The notes under the pieces were generated by a model. It was not told the origin of the DNA. It searched no databases and saw nothing but the letters and a program-made list of their open reading frames with translations. A program made the translations under genes and the position numbers. This document shows, one piece after another, positions 5,501 to 13,658 of a stretch of 24,537 bases of DNA. This DNA is from Deltaproteobacteria bacterium (GTDB taxonomy: Bacteria; Myxococcota_A; JAADFL01). Each line of letters starts with the position of its first letter. Within the stretch, counting starts at the first letter, position 1. Location: NCBI GenBank assembly GCA_013152945.1, contig JAADFL010000115.1, forward strand, positions 1 through 24,537, given 5' to 3'.

Positions 5501-7218
5501 CAGAGCGGAGAATAGGAGTTTTCATTTGTCATTGCGGGGGCAACATCTCCGATTATGTCGACGTGGAGCGCGTACGGCAGGCGGTGGAAAAGGAGCCGGA
5601 TGTCATCGTTTCCCGAACAGTGATGTTTGCGTGTTCAGATGCTTCGCAGCAGGAAATGATAGACGCAATTAAGGATGAGAAGCTGAACGGCCTGGTGGTG
5701 GCTTCGTGTTCACCCAAGCTACATTTGTACACGTTCCGCGCTGCTGCAGAAAGAGCAGGTATGAACCAGTACCAGTACATCCAGGTGAACCTGAGGGAGC
5801 AGGACTCCTGGGCTCACAGGGATGACATGGAGAAGGCCACCCAGAAGGGTATTCGCCTGGTCAGGGCTGGAATTGCAAAGGCAAGGGCTTCCGAGGCATT
5901 GAGCACTTTCCGCGTGGAAACCAAGCCCAGCGTTTTGGTTATCGGAGCCGGAATCGCAGGTTTGAGGGCATCGTTGGCATTGTCGGACATGGGACTATCG
6001 GTTTTCTTGATCGAACGCGAATCCGAGGTTGGCGGCTGGACCCGCAAGTGGGGAGAAACATTTCTTCGTGACAAGAAGGGATATGAATATGTAGAAAAAC
6101 TGGAAAAGGACATCAAAGGAAGGGAAAATATTACCCTGTTCACTAATGCCGAACTCAAGGAACAAGCCGGTGCTGTAGGAAACTTCGATATCAAGGTACA
6201 GGTCAAGGGCGGCGATGCCATAAGTTTGAATGTCGGTGCCATAGTCGTGGCAACAGGCTTCGACTCATACAAGCCTTCTGAAGGTGAGTTCGGTTTTGGT
6301 TCACCCGGAGTCATTACATTACCCGACTTCAAGCAGATAGTCGACTCGTCGCCTGAAGGTAAAATCGAGGTCAATGGACGGCGGGTGAAGGATATCGCGT
6401 ACATATATTGTGTGGGTTCGAGGCAGGGCGACGAGGTGGAGAACCCGAACACTTACTGTTCCAGGTATTGTTGCAGCGCCACTGTGCATACGGCCGGGTT
6501 GGTTCAGAGGAAAGATGAAAGGATAAACCAATTCCACCTCTTTCGAGACATGAGAACCTATGGCAAGGCCGAGTTGATCTACGAGCAGGCAGCCAAGCAT
6601 GGCTCGGTATTTTTGCGTTTTCAGGATGCGCCCGAGGTAAGATCCGAAGGCGAAAAAATAGTGGTCACGGTCAAGGACGAACTATCCGGTGGCGATCCCT
6701 TCGAGGTTGCCGTAGACCTGGTAGTACTGGTTACCGGAATGGTGCCCAGGGAGAATTCCAGCCTGGTGGGCAACCTGAAGATACCACTTGGCAAAGACGG
6801 TTTCTTCAATGAAATACACCCCAAGCTCAGGCCGGTCGAGACGGTAATGAACGGCATATTCATCGTTGGAGTGTCACAAGGCCCGAAGAATATTGCAGAG
6901 AGCGTGGCATCGGCCCTGGCAGGTGTCGCAAAGAGCGCTGCATTGTTGATGAAGGGTTACGTGGAACTGGAGCCGTTCGTAGCCGTCGTGAACAATGACA
7001 AATGTACATGGTGTGGCGCATGCATGGAAGCGTGCCCGTACTCGGCTATTCGTAAGACGGTTGCAGGCAGCAAGGAAGTAGCGGAAGTAGTTCCCGCCCT
7101 TTGTAAGGGTGGTGGTGCATGCCTGCCGGAGTGCCCGGAAGACGCCATCGACTTAAGGGGTTATACGGACGAGCAAATCCGGTCCATGATAACCGCCATG
7201 GCCAAGGAGGTGGCATGA
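5497..7218 (+). CDS. HdrA-type FAD/iron-sulfur subunit
   Basis: 573 residues, overlapping the previous gene by ATGA. It has the complete HdrA layout: N-terminal domain with CHC (11-13), FACSD (C46) and ASCSP (C71); the FAD-binding GAGIAGL near 150-156; CVGSRQGD and YCSRYCCSA in the middle; and a C-terminal di-cluster ferredoxin domain. The first ferredoxin motif is complete (C503/C506/C509/C513). The second reads CKGGGACLPEC (C536, C542, C546) with glycine where the second ligand normally is. In HdrABC and Qmo complexes this subunit carries the flavin that splits or joins electron pairs. With the separate MvhD-like protein upstream, the pair resembles a split QmoB. Confidence 0.9.
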   Translation: MTERRIGVFICHCGGNISDYVDVERVRQAVEKEPDVIVSRTVMFACSDASQQEMIDAIKDEKLNGLVVASCSPKLHLYTFRAAAERAGMNQYQYIQVNLREQDSWAHRDDMEKATQKGIRLVRAGIAKARASEALSTFRVETKPSVLVIGAGIAGLRASLALSDMGLSVFLIERESEVGGWTRKWGETFLRDKKGYEYVEKLEKDIKGRENITLFTNAELKEQAGAVGNFDIKVQVKGGDAISLNVGAIVVATGFDSYKPSEGEFGFGSPGVITLPDFKQIVDSSPEGKIEVNGRRVKDIAYIYCVGSRQGDEVENPNTYCSRYCCSATVHTAGLVQRKDERINQFHLFRDMRTYGKAELIYEQAAKHGSVFLRFQDAPEVRSEGEKIVVTVKDELSGGDPFEVAVDLVVLVTGMVPRENSSLVGNLKIPLGKDGFFNEIHPKLRPVETVMNGIFIVGVSQGPKNIAESVASALAGVAKSAALLMKGYVELEPFVAVVNNDKCTWCGACMEACPYSAIRKTVAGSKEVAEVVPALCKGGGACLPECPEDAIDLRGYTDEQIRSMITAMAKEVA

Positions 7219-7457
7219 TGGAGACATGGCAAATCAGGCCGTTGGGAGAGGTTCTTCGTGATGAGTGGATTATGAGGCCTCGCATACTGGAGTTGCTTAA
7301 GGAAGAACCCCGCACGATTCCACAGTTGGCGGAGGCGTTGGGCAAGCCCTCCAACGAAGTAATGCTTTGGGTTATGGCTATGTGGCGGTACGACTTGTTG
7401 GAGGAAACCGGGAAGGCCAATAGAGAAGGTTTTTTTACTTACAAGGTTCGAGATTGA
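7218..7457 (+). CDS. Small winged-helix protein within the hdr-like operon
   Basis: 79 residues from the ATG at 7218, which overlaps the hdrA stop by one base; the alternative ATG at 7215 would add one residue. AAGGAGG (7204-7210) lies 7 bases before 7218. It has a helix-turn-helix-like core (RPRILELLKEEPRTIPQLAE, then ALGKPSNEVMLWVMAMWRYD) and a short wing ending FFTYKVRD. It is too small to hold an effector domain. Its position between hdrA and the hdrC/qmoC-like gene suggests either a local DNA-binding regulator or a structural or assembly factor of the complex; the sequence does not decide. Confidence 0.8.
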   Translation: METWQIRPLGEVLRDEWIMRPRILELLKEEPRTIPQLAEALGKPSNEVMLWVMAMWRYDLLEETGKANREGFFTYKVRD

Positions 7458-7478
7458 CGGATTGTTGAGGTACACGAC

Positions 7479-8624
7479 ATGGCTGAAAGAATCGATCCCA
7501 ACTTACATAGGGAACTAAAAACTTTCGGAGCAGGAGACCTGGACATCTGCTACAGCTGCGGCACATGTACGGCAATATGCCCGCTCTCGGATGAAAACAG
7601 TTCATTTCCAAGGCATGTAATTCACATGGCGCAGGTGGGCCTGAAAGAACGACTTCAAAAGTCGATTGAGCCCTGGATGTGTTATTACTGTGGTGACTGT
7701 TCGGACTCATGCCCCAGAGAGGCGAATCCTGCGGAAACAATGATGGCTGCAAGGAGATACCTGACCGCCAGTTACGATTGGACCGGGATATCGAAGAAGT
7801 TGTATCTTTCGGGAGCTGCGGAAGTCGCTGCTGTGGTCTTGGTGGGCGTGATAATCGGCTTGCTCTTTTTGTTTCTTCATGGGCCGGTTGTAACCGACAG
7901 GGTGGAGTTGAACACCTTTGCCCCGGTGAAATGGATTGAATTAGGCGACTTGATAATGGCGGCTATATTGTCATTTTTCCTGCTGAGCAATGCATTGCGT
8001 ATGATGTATTGGTTCATCGGCAAAGACAAGGATTTGCATGTGCCTTTGTCGGCTTACATCCTGGAAGCCAAAACCATGCTGGTCAATTTTTTTACCCAGA
8101 AAAGATGGCGCGGGTGTAGTGAAGACCATACCAGGTGGTTAAAGCACTTGTTGTTGGTAAGCGGTTACCTGACAATGTTGACATTGGTCCTGATCCTGTT
8201 GAGGTGGTTCCAGACAGATAAGATCTATCCCATTTACCATCCCCAGAGATTGCTGGGTTACTACGCGACCATCGTGTTGCTGTATTTTACAGTGGACTTC
8301 ATGATAGGGAGGCGCAAGAAGAAAGAAAGGATACACGAGTTCTCCCATGCAAGCGATTGGATGTTCCTGGTTCTGTTGTTCCTTACGGCATTGACCGGGA
8401 TCATGGTCAATATCTTCCGCATATCCGGACTGCCCCTGGCTACATACATCATCTATGTGATTCACCTGATGATAGCTGTTCCCATGTTGGTCGTGGAGGT
8501 GCCGTTCGGTAAATGGGCCCACCTTTTCTACAGGCCGTTCGCCCTGTACCTGGTAGCTGTAAAGGATCGTGCAAAGGCCATGGAAAAGGCAAGGAGCAAG
8601 AAAAAGGCTGTTGCGGCAGCTTAA
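7479..8624 (+). CDS. QmoC-like fusion of HdrC ferredoxin and HdrE-type membrane cytochrome b
   Basis: 381 residues; GAGG precedes the ATG. The N-terminus has two complete [4Fe-4S] motifs, C24/C27/C30/C34 and C68/C71/C74/C78, in HdrC arrangement. From residue about 112 there are six hydrophobic segments (approx. 112-134, 157-179, 220-242, 259-277, 293-312, 321-341) with histidines able to bind heme b (H217, H223, H254, H286, H290, H329, H348 are candidates). The length matches QmoC. It would anchor the complex in the inner membrane and exchange electrons with the quinone pool. No HdrB-type CCG domain is fused or adjacent. Confidence 0.88.
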   Translation: MAERIDPNLHRELKTFGAGDLDICYSCGTCTAICPLSDENSSFPRHVIHMAQVGLKERLQKSIEPWMCYYCGDCSDSCPREANPAETMMAARRYLTASYDWTGISKKLYLSGAAEVAAVVLVGVIIGLLFLFLHGPVVTDRVELNTFAPVKWIELGDLIMAAILSFFLLSNALRMMYWFIGKDKDLHVPLSAYILEAKTMLVNFFTQKRWRGCSEDHTRWLKHLLLVSGYLTMLTLVLILLRWFQTDKIYPIYHPQRLLGYYATIVLLYFTVDFMIGRRKKKERIHEFSHASDWMFLVLLFLTALTGIMVNIFRISGLPLATYIIYVIHLMIAVPMLVVEVPFGKWAHLFYRPFALYLVAVKDRAKAMEKARSKKKAVAAA

Positions 8625-8725
8625 TGATTCAACGCGGATTGCAAAAGGGTAAGAACAAGAAAATCGGTTTTTTAGGAGAGGTGTTTTTCTGTAGATGTCT
8701 TTTTTAAAAGGAGTGGAGGATTGGT

Positions 8726-9100
8726 ATGAGTGAAGAGAAAAAAGAGAAGATTGTCATTATCGGCACGCATGGGGGAGATGATCCGGAGAGGGCGTCTCTG
8801 CCTTTTGTCGTGGGTAACGCAGCCCTGGCCATGGATGTGGATGTCGTCGTGGCCCTGCAGGGCAACGGTGTTACCCTTGCAAAAAAAGGTTGCTATGAGC
8901 ATATTTTTGCCGGCGGGCTGGACCCGTTGAAGAAATTGGCTGATACATTTCTTGAACTGGGTGGTAAAATTTGGGTCTGCACACCTTGTATAAAGGAACG
9001 GCAAATAACCAAGGAAATGCTTGTCGACAATGTGGAGTTGATGGCCGGTGGGAAGCTGGTGCAGGCATGTATCGAAGCTGATGCCGTGCTCAATTACTAA
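8726..9100 (+). CDS. DsrE-family sulfur-relay protein
   Basis: 124 residues with GGAGGA (8715-8720) before the ATG. The Rossmann-like DsrE/F fold is visible: KEKIVIIGTHGGDDPERASL, a long helix with NAALAMDVDVVVALQG, then GGLDPLKKLADTFLELGGKI. The cysteines C85 and C88 in VCTPC, with C56 and C115, are candidates for the persulfide site. DsrE proteins work with TusA in cytoplasmic sulfur transfer, for example in hdr-like and dsr sulfur-oxidation clusters. Here the gene lies 101 bp after the qmoC-like gene and shares the operon with tusA, supporting a TusA-DsrE relay feeding the complex. Confidence 0.85.
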   Translation: MSEEKKEKIVIIGTHGGDDPERASLPFVVGNAALAMDVDVVVALQGNGVTLAKKGCYEHIFAGGLDPLKKLADTFLELGGKIWVCTPCIKERQITKEMLVDNVELMAGGKLVQACIEADAVLNY

Positions 9101-9124
9101 CGGCAGTTTGGTGGTGTACTGCTA

Positions 9125-10348
9125 GTGCCTGCCAAAAATAAGACAGATCTGTCCGAAACCGAATCATTGCACAAAGTTTGTGCCCAGATGATTGCCGCCA
9201 TGACTGATGCGGTTATCCTTATTGAACCACATGGCATAATCACCAGGACCAACCAGGCTACCCTGTCTTTACTCGATTACGATGAAGATGAGGTCCTGGA
9301 TCATCCGCTACAAAAAATCATGAGCATATCCAAAGACACGGAAAAGGAAATGGGCACAAGAAAAAAGATACAGGTAAATGTGGTTGATCATGTCTTTGCA
9401 AGTACCGAGGCATACCTGCTCCCCAAACTGGGCGAACCTATACCGGTATCCTTGAGGAGTTCATCTGTAAGGGACGACGACGGCGAAGTTACAGGTATAG
9501 TGCTTGTAGCGAGAGACCTGCGGCCGACCATGAAGCTGCTTGCCGAAGCGGCCATGGGTGAGGCGGAACGCCGTAAACGTGAAGAATTGCAACATGCCTA
9601 TGATGAGTTGAAACAATTGCAGGAGCAGTTGATACAGAGTGAGAAGATGGCGTCCCTTGGCCAGATGGCTGCCGGTGTTGCCCACGAAATCAACAACCCT
9701 ATCAGCGGCATAATGGTTTACTTGCACATGATAATGGAGGACATAAAGGAAAATAAGCTCGACGAAAATCAGGCCTTGAAATTCCTGGGTGATTCCAATG
9801 AGGAGCTAAAACGGTGCTCCAGGATAATCAAGAGTCTGCTTGATTTTTCCCGCCAATCCCATCCCAGGCTCACATCTGTTGGTTTACCGGCTATTTTGGA
9901 TGAAACTTTCGAAATTCTGGAGCACAAGACAAAACTTCAGGATATCGACGTGGTCTGGAATGTTGATTCAAGTATACCTTTTGTACAAGCTGACCCGGAT
10001 CAATTGAAACAGGTTTTTTTAAATCTTATTCTCAATGCAATACAGGCCATGCCGAATGGCGGATGTCTGACAATAGGGGCGAAAAAAGAAGAAATGAATG
10101 TGCGTGTGGATATTGAGGATACGGGTTATGGTATTGCCCCGGAAAATGCCGGCAAATTATTTACACCGTTTTTTACGACAAAAGAAAAAGGAGAGGGTGT
10201 AGGATTGGGCTTGGCAATGGCTTACGGGATTATCAAGCGTCATGGTGGCGAAATAACAGCCCGGAGCAATGGGAAGGGGAAGGGGACCATGTTCAGTGTC
10301 TTCTTGCGTTATGGTAATGATTACGACGAAAAACCCAAGAAGAACTAA
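9125..10348 (+). CDS. Soluble PAS-domain sensor histidine kinase
   Basis: 407 residues from a GTG start 24 bp after the dsrE-like gene; the ribosome binding site is weak and an ATG 63 bases on is possible. Order: a PAS domain (about 15-132), a coiled coil (about 140-175), dimerisation and phosphoacceptor helix with GVAHEINNP (H187), N-box NLILNAIQAM, G1 box DTGYGIAP and G2 box GVGLGLAMAYG. There is no signal peptide or membrane segment, so it senses an internal cue, perhaps redox or sulfur state by PAS; no cofactor-binding residue is obvious. The response regulator starts 12 bp downstream and is its probable partner. Confidence 0.92.
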   Translation: MPAKNKTDLSETESLHKVCAQMIAAMTDAVILIEPHGIITRTNQATLSLLDYDEDEVLDHPLQKIMSISKDTEKEMGTRKKIQVNVVDHVFASTEAYLLPKLGEPIPVSLRSSSVRDDDGEVTGIVLVARDLRPTMKLLAEAAMGEAERRKREELQHAYDELKQLQEQLIQSEKMASLGQMAAGVAHEINNPISGIMVYLHMIMEDIKENKLDENQALKFLGDSNEELKRCSRIIKSLLDFSRQSHPRLTSVGLPAILDETFEILEHKTKLQDIDVVWNVDSSIPFVQADPDQLKQVFLNLILNAIQAMPNGGCLTIGAKKEEMNVRVDIEDTGYGIAPENAGKLFTPFFTTKEKGEGVGLGLAMAYGIIKRHGGEITARSNGKGKGTMFSVFLRYGNDYDEKPKKN

Positions 10349-10360
10349 AAGGGGTATTGC

Positions 10361-11719
10361 ATGATACCGGTTGCGCGTATCATGGTTGTTGACGATGAAA
10401 AGATTGTCCGTGAATCTCTATCTATTTGGCTTCAGAAATCAGGGTATGAGGCTGTTCCGGTCGAAGGCGGCCAGCAGGCATTGCAACTTTTGGAGGAGGA
10501 TGATTGGGATATCCTGTTGGTGGACCTGAAGATGCCCCGTGTCGATGGACTCAAGGTTTTGTACAAGGCATTGGAGATCAAGCCGGATGTCCCGGTGATA
10601 ATTTTCACAGCATATGCTACGGTTGAGACAGCCGTGGATGCCATGAGGGCCGGTGCGTACGATTATCTGGTAAAGCCGATAGATCCTGATGTTCTTGCCA
10701 TCAAGGTGGAGAAGATCGTAGAGCGGCAGAAGCTGGCAAAGGAGAACATCGTCCTACGGAAGAAAATCGATTCCATAAATCGTTTCGACGAGATTGTCGG
10801 TAACAGCAAACCGATGCGCAATTTGTTGGAGTTGGTGGGTTCTGTTGCAGACAGCGACTCTACAGTGCTTATTACAGGGGATAGCGGGACCGGCAAGGAA
10901 CTGATCGCCAGGGCGATACACAGGAACAGCCGTCGTTGTTACAAGCCTTTTATTGCAGTTTCTATCGGGGCATTGCCTGCAACACTGGTGGAAAGTGAGT
11001 TGTTCGGTTATGAAAAGGGAGCATTCACCGGAGCTACTCATATGCACATGGGCAAGTTCGAAATGGCCAACGGCGGCACGCTCTTCCTGGACGAGATCGG
11101 GGAGATGGACGCCAAGATGCAAATTGACTTGTTGCGAGTGCTGGAGGAAAAGGCCTTTTACCGGTTGGGCGGGAACAGGGAAATACAGACCAATGCAAGA
11201 CTTATTACTGCGACGAACAAGGATTTGAAGAGCGAGGTAAAGAATGGCGTTTTCCGGGAAGATCTCTATTACCGCCTTGGTGTAATCGAGATCCACCTGC
11301 CCCCACTAAGAGACCGGGGCGATGATGTCCTTTTGTTGGCCGAGCACTTCCTGAAGAAATACAGTGAAAAGACAGGCAGGAAGAAAAAGGGCTTCTCCCG
11401 GGAGGCAATGAAGAAATTAAGAAGTTATGGTTGGCCGGGCAATGTGCGTGAACTCGAGAATACCATAGAAAGGGCTGTAGTGGTGGGCAAGGGTTCCATG
11501 GTACAAGTGCAGGATCTCTCGTTGAATGATGACTTGGTGGCCGGAGCGGTAGAACCCCTGGTAAGTCTAAAGGATGCGGAAAAACGGCATATCCAGCAAG
11601 TGTTGGACAAGACAGGTTGGAATATCACCCATTCCGCCCGAATTTTGGAAATTGACCGGGCCACACTTTACAAGAAGATCAAGCTATTCGGTATGTCCAG
11701 GCCAAAGAAACAAGGCTGA
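10361..11719 (+). CDS. NtrC-family sigma-54-dependent response regulator
   Basis: 452 residues. The receiver domain is at 1-125 with acidic DD (11-12), phosphoacceptor D55 and K105. The AAA+ domain is at about 143-375: Walker A GDSGTGK (173-179), the sigma-54 contact loop GAFTGA (220-225) and Walker B LFLDEIGE (241-248). The Fis-type helix-turn-helix lies near the end (NITHSARILEIDRATLYKKI). It should activate sigma-54 promoters when phosphorylated by the upstream kinase. I see no sigma-54 site in front of tusA; the best plus-strand candidate is at 433-448. Confidence 0.95.
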   Translation: MIPVARIMVVDDEKIVRESLSIWLQKSGYEAVPVEGGQQALQLLEEDDWDILLVDLKMPRVDGLKVLYKALEIKPDVPVIIFTAYATVETAVDAMRAGAYDYLVKPIDPDVLAIKVEKIVERQKLAKENIVLRKKIDSINRFDEIVGNSKPMRNLLELVGSVADSDSTVLITGDSGTGKELIARAIHRNSRRCYKPFIAVSIGALPATLVESELFGYEKGAFTGATHMHMGKFEMANGGTLFLDEIGEMDAKMQIDLLRVLEEKAFYRLGGNREIQTNARLITATNKDLKSEVKNGVFREDLYYRLGVIEIHLPPLRDRGDDVLLLAEHFLKKYSEKTGRKKKGFSREAMKKLRSYGWPGNVRELENTIERAVVVGKGSMVQVQDLSLNDDLVAGAVEPLVSLKDAEKRHIQQVLDKTGWNITHSARILEIDRATLYKKIKLFGMSRPKKQG

Positions 11720-11734
11720 CGTGCACAAGTAATT

Positions 11735-12301
11735 ATGCCGTCTCATGTATTAGGGTCTGAACTGAGTATAATATCGCTTGGAGATACGCCAAAAAAAGCC
11801 GAGCAGCGTGCTTGCCTTGCCCTGAAGGCCAAGCTCGAATTGAATTGCAAGATCGCTTTGCCCGGGCCGTTGCCGGAGTCGGCCTTTGACCAGGTTCGCG
11901 AGCAATACGATGCCCTTAAACTACTAGCCTCGATTGAGGATATGTTCCCAATTCCGAATGCATCCAAGGGCAGAGGGAATGAAAGGAAAATTCTGGCCAT
12001 CACCAGTGTGGATTTATTCATTCCGGTACTGACCTTTGTGTTTGGTGCAGCCCGCCTGGGAGGACGAAGTGCAATAATTTCTGCTTACCGGCTATACGAG
12101 GAGTTTTATGGCCGTCCCCAGGACAATGAATTGCTCCTTTCAAGGATTGAAAAAGAGGCCATTCACGAGGTGGGACACTTGCTGGATTTGACCCATTGCC
12201 TGGATCGTAACTGTGTAATGCACGCTTCCAATTGTCTTGCCGACACGGATGTCAAGTCGACCGGTTTTTGTCCCAGGTGCCACTCCTTGCTTGCCTGCTA
12301 A
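11735..12301 (+). CDS. Archaemetzincin-like zinc metalloprotease with variant active site
   Basis: 188 residues; the start is uncertain because the ribosome binding site is weak. The C-terminal half carries the archaemetzincin signature: HEVGH (144-148), zinc-binding H154 followed by C155, C160, M162 (Met-turn) and a final CPRC (C179, C182) that would form the family's second zinc site. The glycine three residues after the second histidine (HExxHxxG) is aspartate here (D151), and the spacing from the Met to the last CxxC is 16 rather than 17. The conserved zinc ligands suggest it still folds and binds metal. Its substrate is unknown. It follows the response regulator by 15 bp and probably shares its transcript. 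No signal peptide is seen. Confidence 0.85.
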   Translation: MPSHVLGSELSIISLGDTPKKAEQRACLALKAKLELNCKIALPGPLPESAFDQVREQYDALKLLASIEDMFPIPNASKGRGNERKILAITSVDLFIPVLTFVFGAARLGGRSAIISAYRLYEEFYGRPQDNELLLSRIEKEAIHEVGHLLDLTHCLDRNCVMHASNCLADTDVKSTGFCPRCHSLLAC

Positions 12302-12502
12302 AACTAATTGATTTCCGGCACGTTGCTCGAACCAAAATCTAACCATGCATTATACCTTCATTTTAATAACAATAAAGTGATGAAGAACACAAAATTGCGT
12401 ATAGAACCGGTCCCAATAACATTTTTCGTCCCCGTGCCGTTGCGGGTGAAGAAGCCTGAATCACGAATTGCCGGCTTACACCCCTGAAAGACCAAAAAAA
12501 TC
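12302..12502. other. Convergent intergenic region
   Basis: 201 bp between the converging ends of the sulfur/two-component operon and the efflux operon. It is AT-rich in its first half. I found no convincing hairpin followed by a T-tract on either strand and no small gene. Confidence 0.5.
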
Positions 12503-13654
12503 CTAGTGTATCGTTGAGCGACCATTCAAGGGAAAGAAGAGTGAAAACCGCGCACCAGCCAAGTAGCCTGCTTTCGTGACCTTTATGAACCCGCCATGGC
12601 TGGCCATGATATTGGCTGATATGGATAGTCCCAGGCCGGTTCCTCCCGGCTTTCCGGAAAAGAAAGGATCGAAGATCTTTTCACGTTTCTGCTCCGGCAC
12701 ACCCGGACCGTCGTCCTCTACGTCCAATACCAGGTAAGTCCCGGATTCCATTGTTTCGCGCCTGAACAGGACCTTTATACCGCCGCCCCTGGGCACTGCG
12801 TCAAGGCTGTTGAGCACAAGATTCACAAGCACCTGCACGAGTTGGTCCCTGTCTCCCTGGATTGTAGTCGGCCATGGCGGACGCTCACACTCGAGTTCGA
12901 TCTCCTTGCTCTTCAGTCTTGACGCCAGCAGGGCCGACACGTGATCGACCAGGTCCTGGAGATCCAATTCCCTGGCCAGGAACTCCCCCGGCCTTGCAAA
13001 CGCGAGGAACCTCTCGAGGGTCTGCTCGAGCCTGTCCAGTTCCCTTGCTTGTATATCCACCAGCTTTCTTTTGGGAGACCCCTCCGGTACCTCGTCTGCG
13101 ATTGCTTCACTTGCACCTTTGATCGACGCCAGGGGATTCTTTATCTCGTGGGCGATCCCGGCTGTCAGCTCGCCCAAGGCCTTGAGCTTTTCTATCCTCA
13201 CGAGTTGTTCTTCCAAGGCCTTTTTCTCATCCAAGGCTCTTTTCAGGTCCCTGGACACTGATTCCTGTCTGATTCTTTCCCGCTGCTCTGCCTGCACCAG
13301 GTAGCCTGTAACAGCACCGATTATATTGTACAAGAGAATCTCCAAAGCTTTGTCCAGCGCAGGGTCCGGGTCGATTACGAATCCAGTGTCTATGAATGCG
13401 TGAGGAAGGTACAGCAGTGAAATCACCACCGATGCCTTCAGCCCTCCTTTGAGGCCGTATCCAAAGGCTGCAAGAATTATGGGAATGTAATAGAGCCGTC
13501 TGAAAACATCGTGGAGCCTGGAGAAATGACCCGGCGTTGTGTAGTGAAGGTACGTTATCGCCAGCACCGGCAGCCAGATCATCACTATTGCCCGCCAATC
13601 CAGCATCAATGCCTGCAGGTGTGATTGCCCTGGTCGTGAAGAAGGAGGCTTCAT
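12503..13654 (-). CDS. Membrane sensor histidine kinase of the copper/silver efflux operon
   Basis: 383 residues from the ATG at 13654, four bases after the regulator's stop, with GGGG in the regulator's tail as likely ribosome binding site. A longer frame starts at 13723 inside the regulator and is less likely. The N-terminal third has about four membrane segments (approx. 22-38, 50-67, 70-87, 104-121), including a RLYYIPIILAAFGYG segment common in deltaproteobacterial sensor kinases. Then come a coiled coil (about 121-155), GIAHEIKNP (H169) and an ATPase domain with DDGPG and GGTGLGLSI. No large periplasmic domain is present, unlike CusS or ZraS, so sensing is probably intramembrane. It is last in the operon with its cognate regulator. 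Confidence 0.9.
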   Translation of the reverse strand: MKPPSSRPGQSHLQALMLDWRAIVMIWLPVLAITYLHYTTPGHFSRLHDVFRRLYYIPIILAAFGYGLKGGLKASVVISLLYLPHAFIDTGFVIDPDPALDKALEILLYNIIGAVTGYLVQAEQRERIRQESVSRDLKRALDEKKALEEQLVRIEKLKALGELTAGIAHEIKNPLASIKGASEAIADEVPEGSPKRKLVDIQARELDRLEQTLERFLAFARPGEFLARELDLQDLVDHVSALLASRLKSKEIELECERPPWPTTIQGDRDQLVQVLVNLVLNSLDAVPRGGGIKVLFRRETMESGTYLVLDVEDDGPGVPEQKREKIFDPFFSGKPGGTGLGLSISANIMASHGGFIKVTKAGYLAGARFSLFFPLNGRSTIH

Positions 13655-13658
13655 ACGT

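Noticed and set aside
2105-9100. Classical QmoABC sulfate-reduction locus
   Set aside because: No aprBA, sat or dsrAB is in the window, MvhD is a separate gene, and tusA and dsrE are part of the operon; the resemblance is partial.
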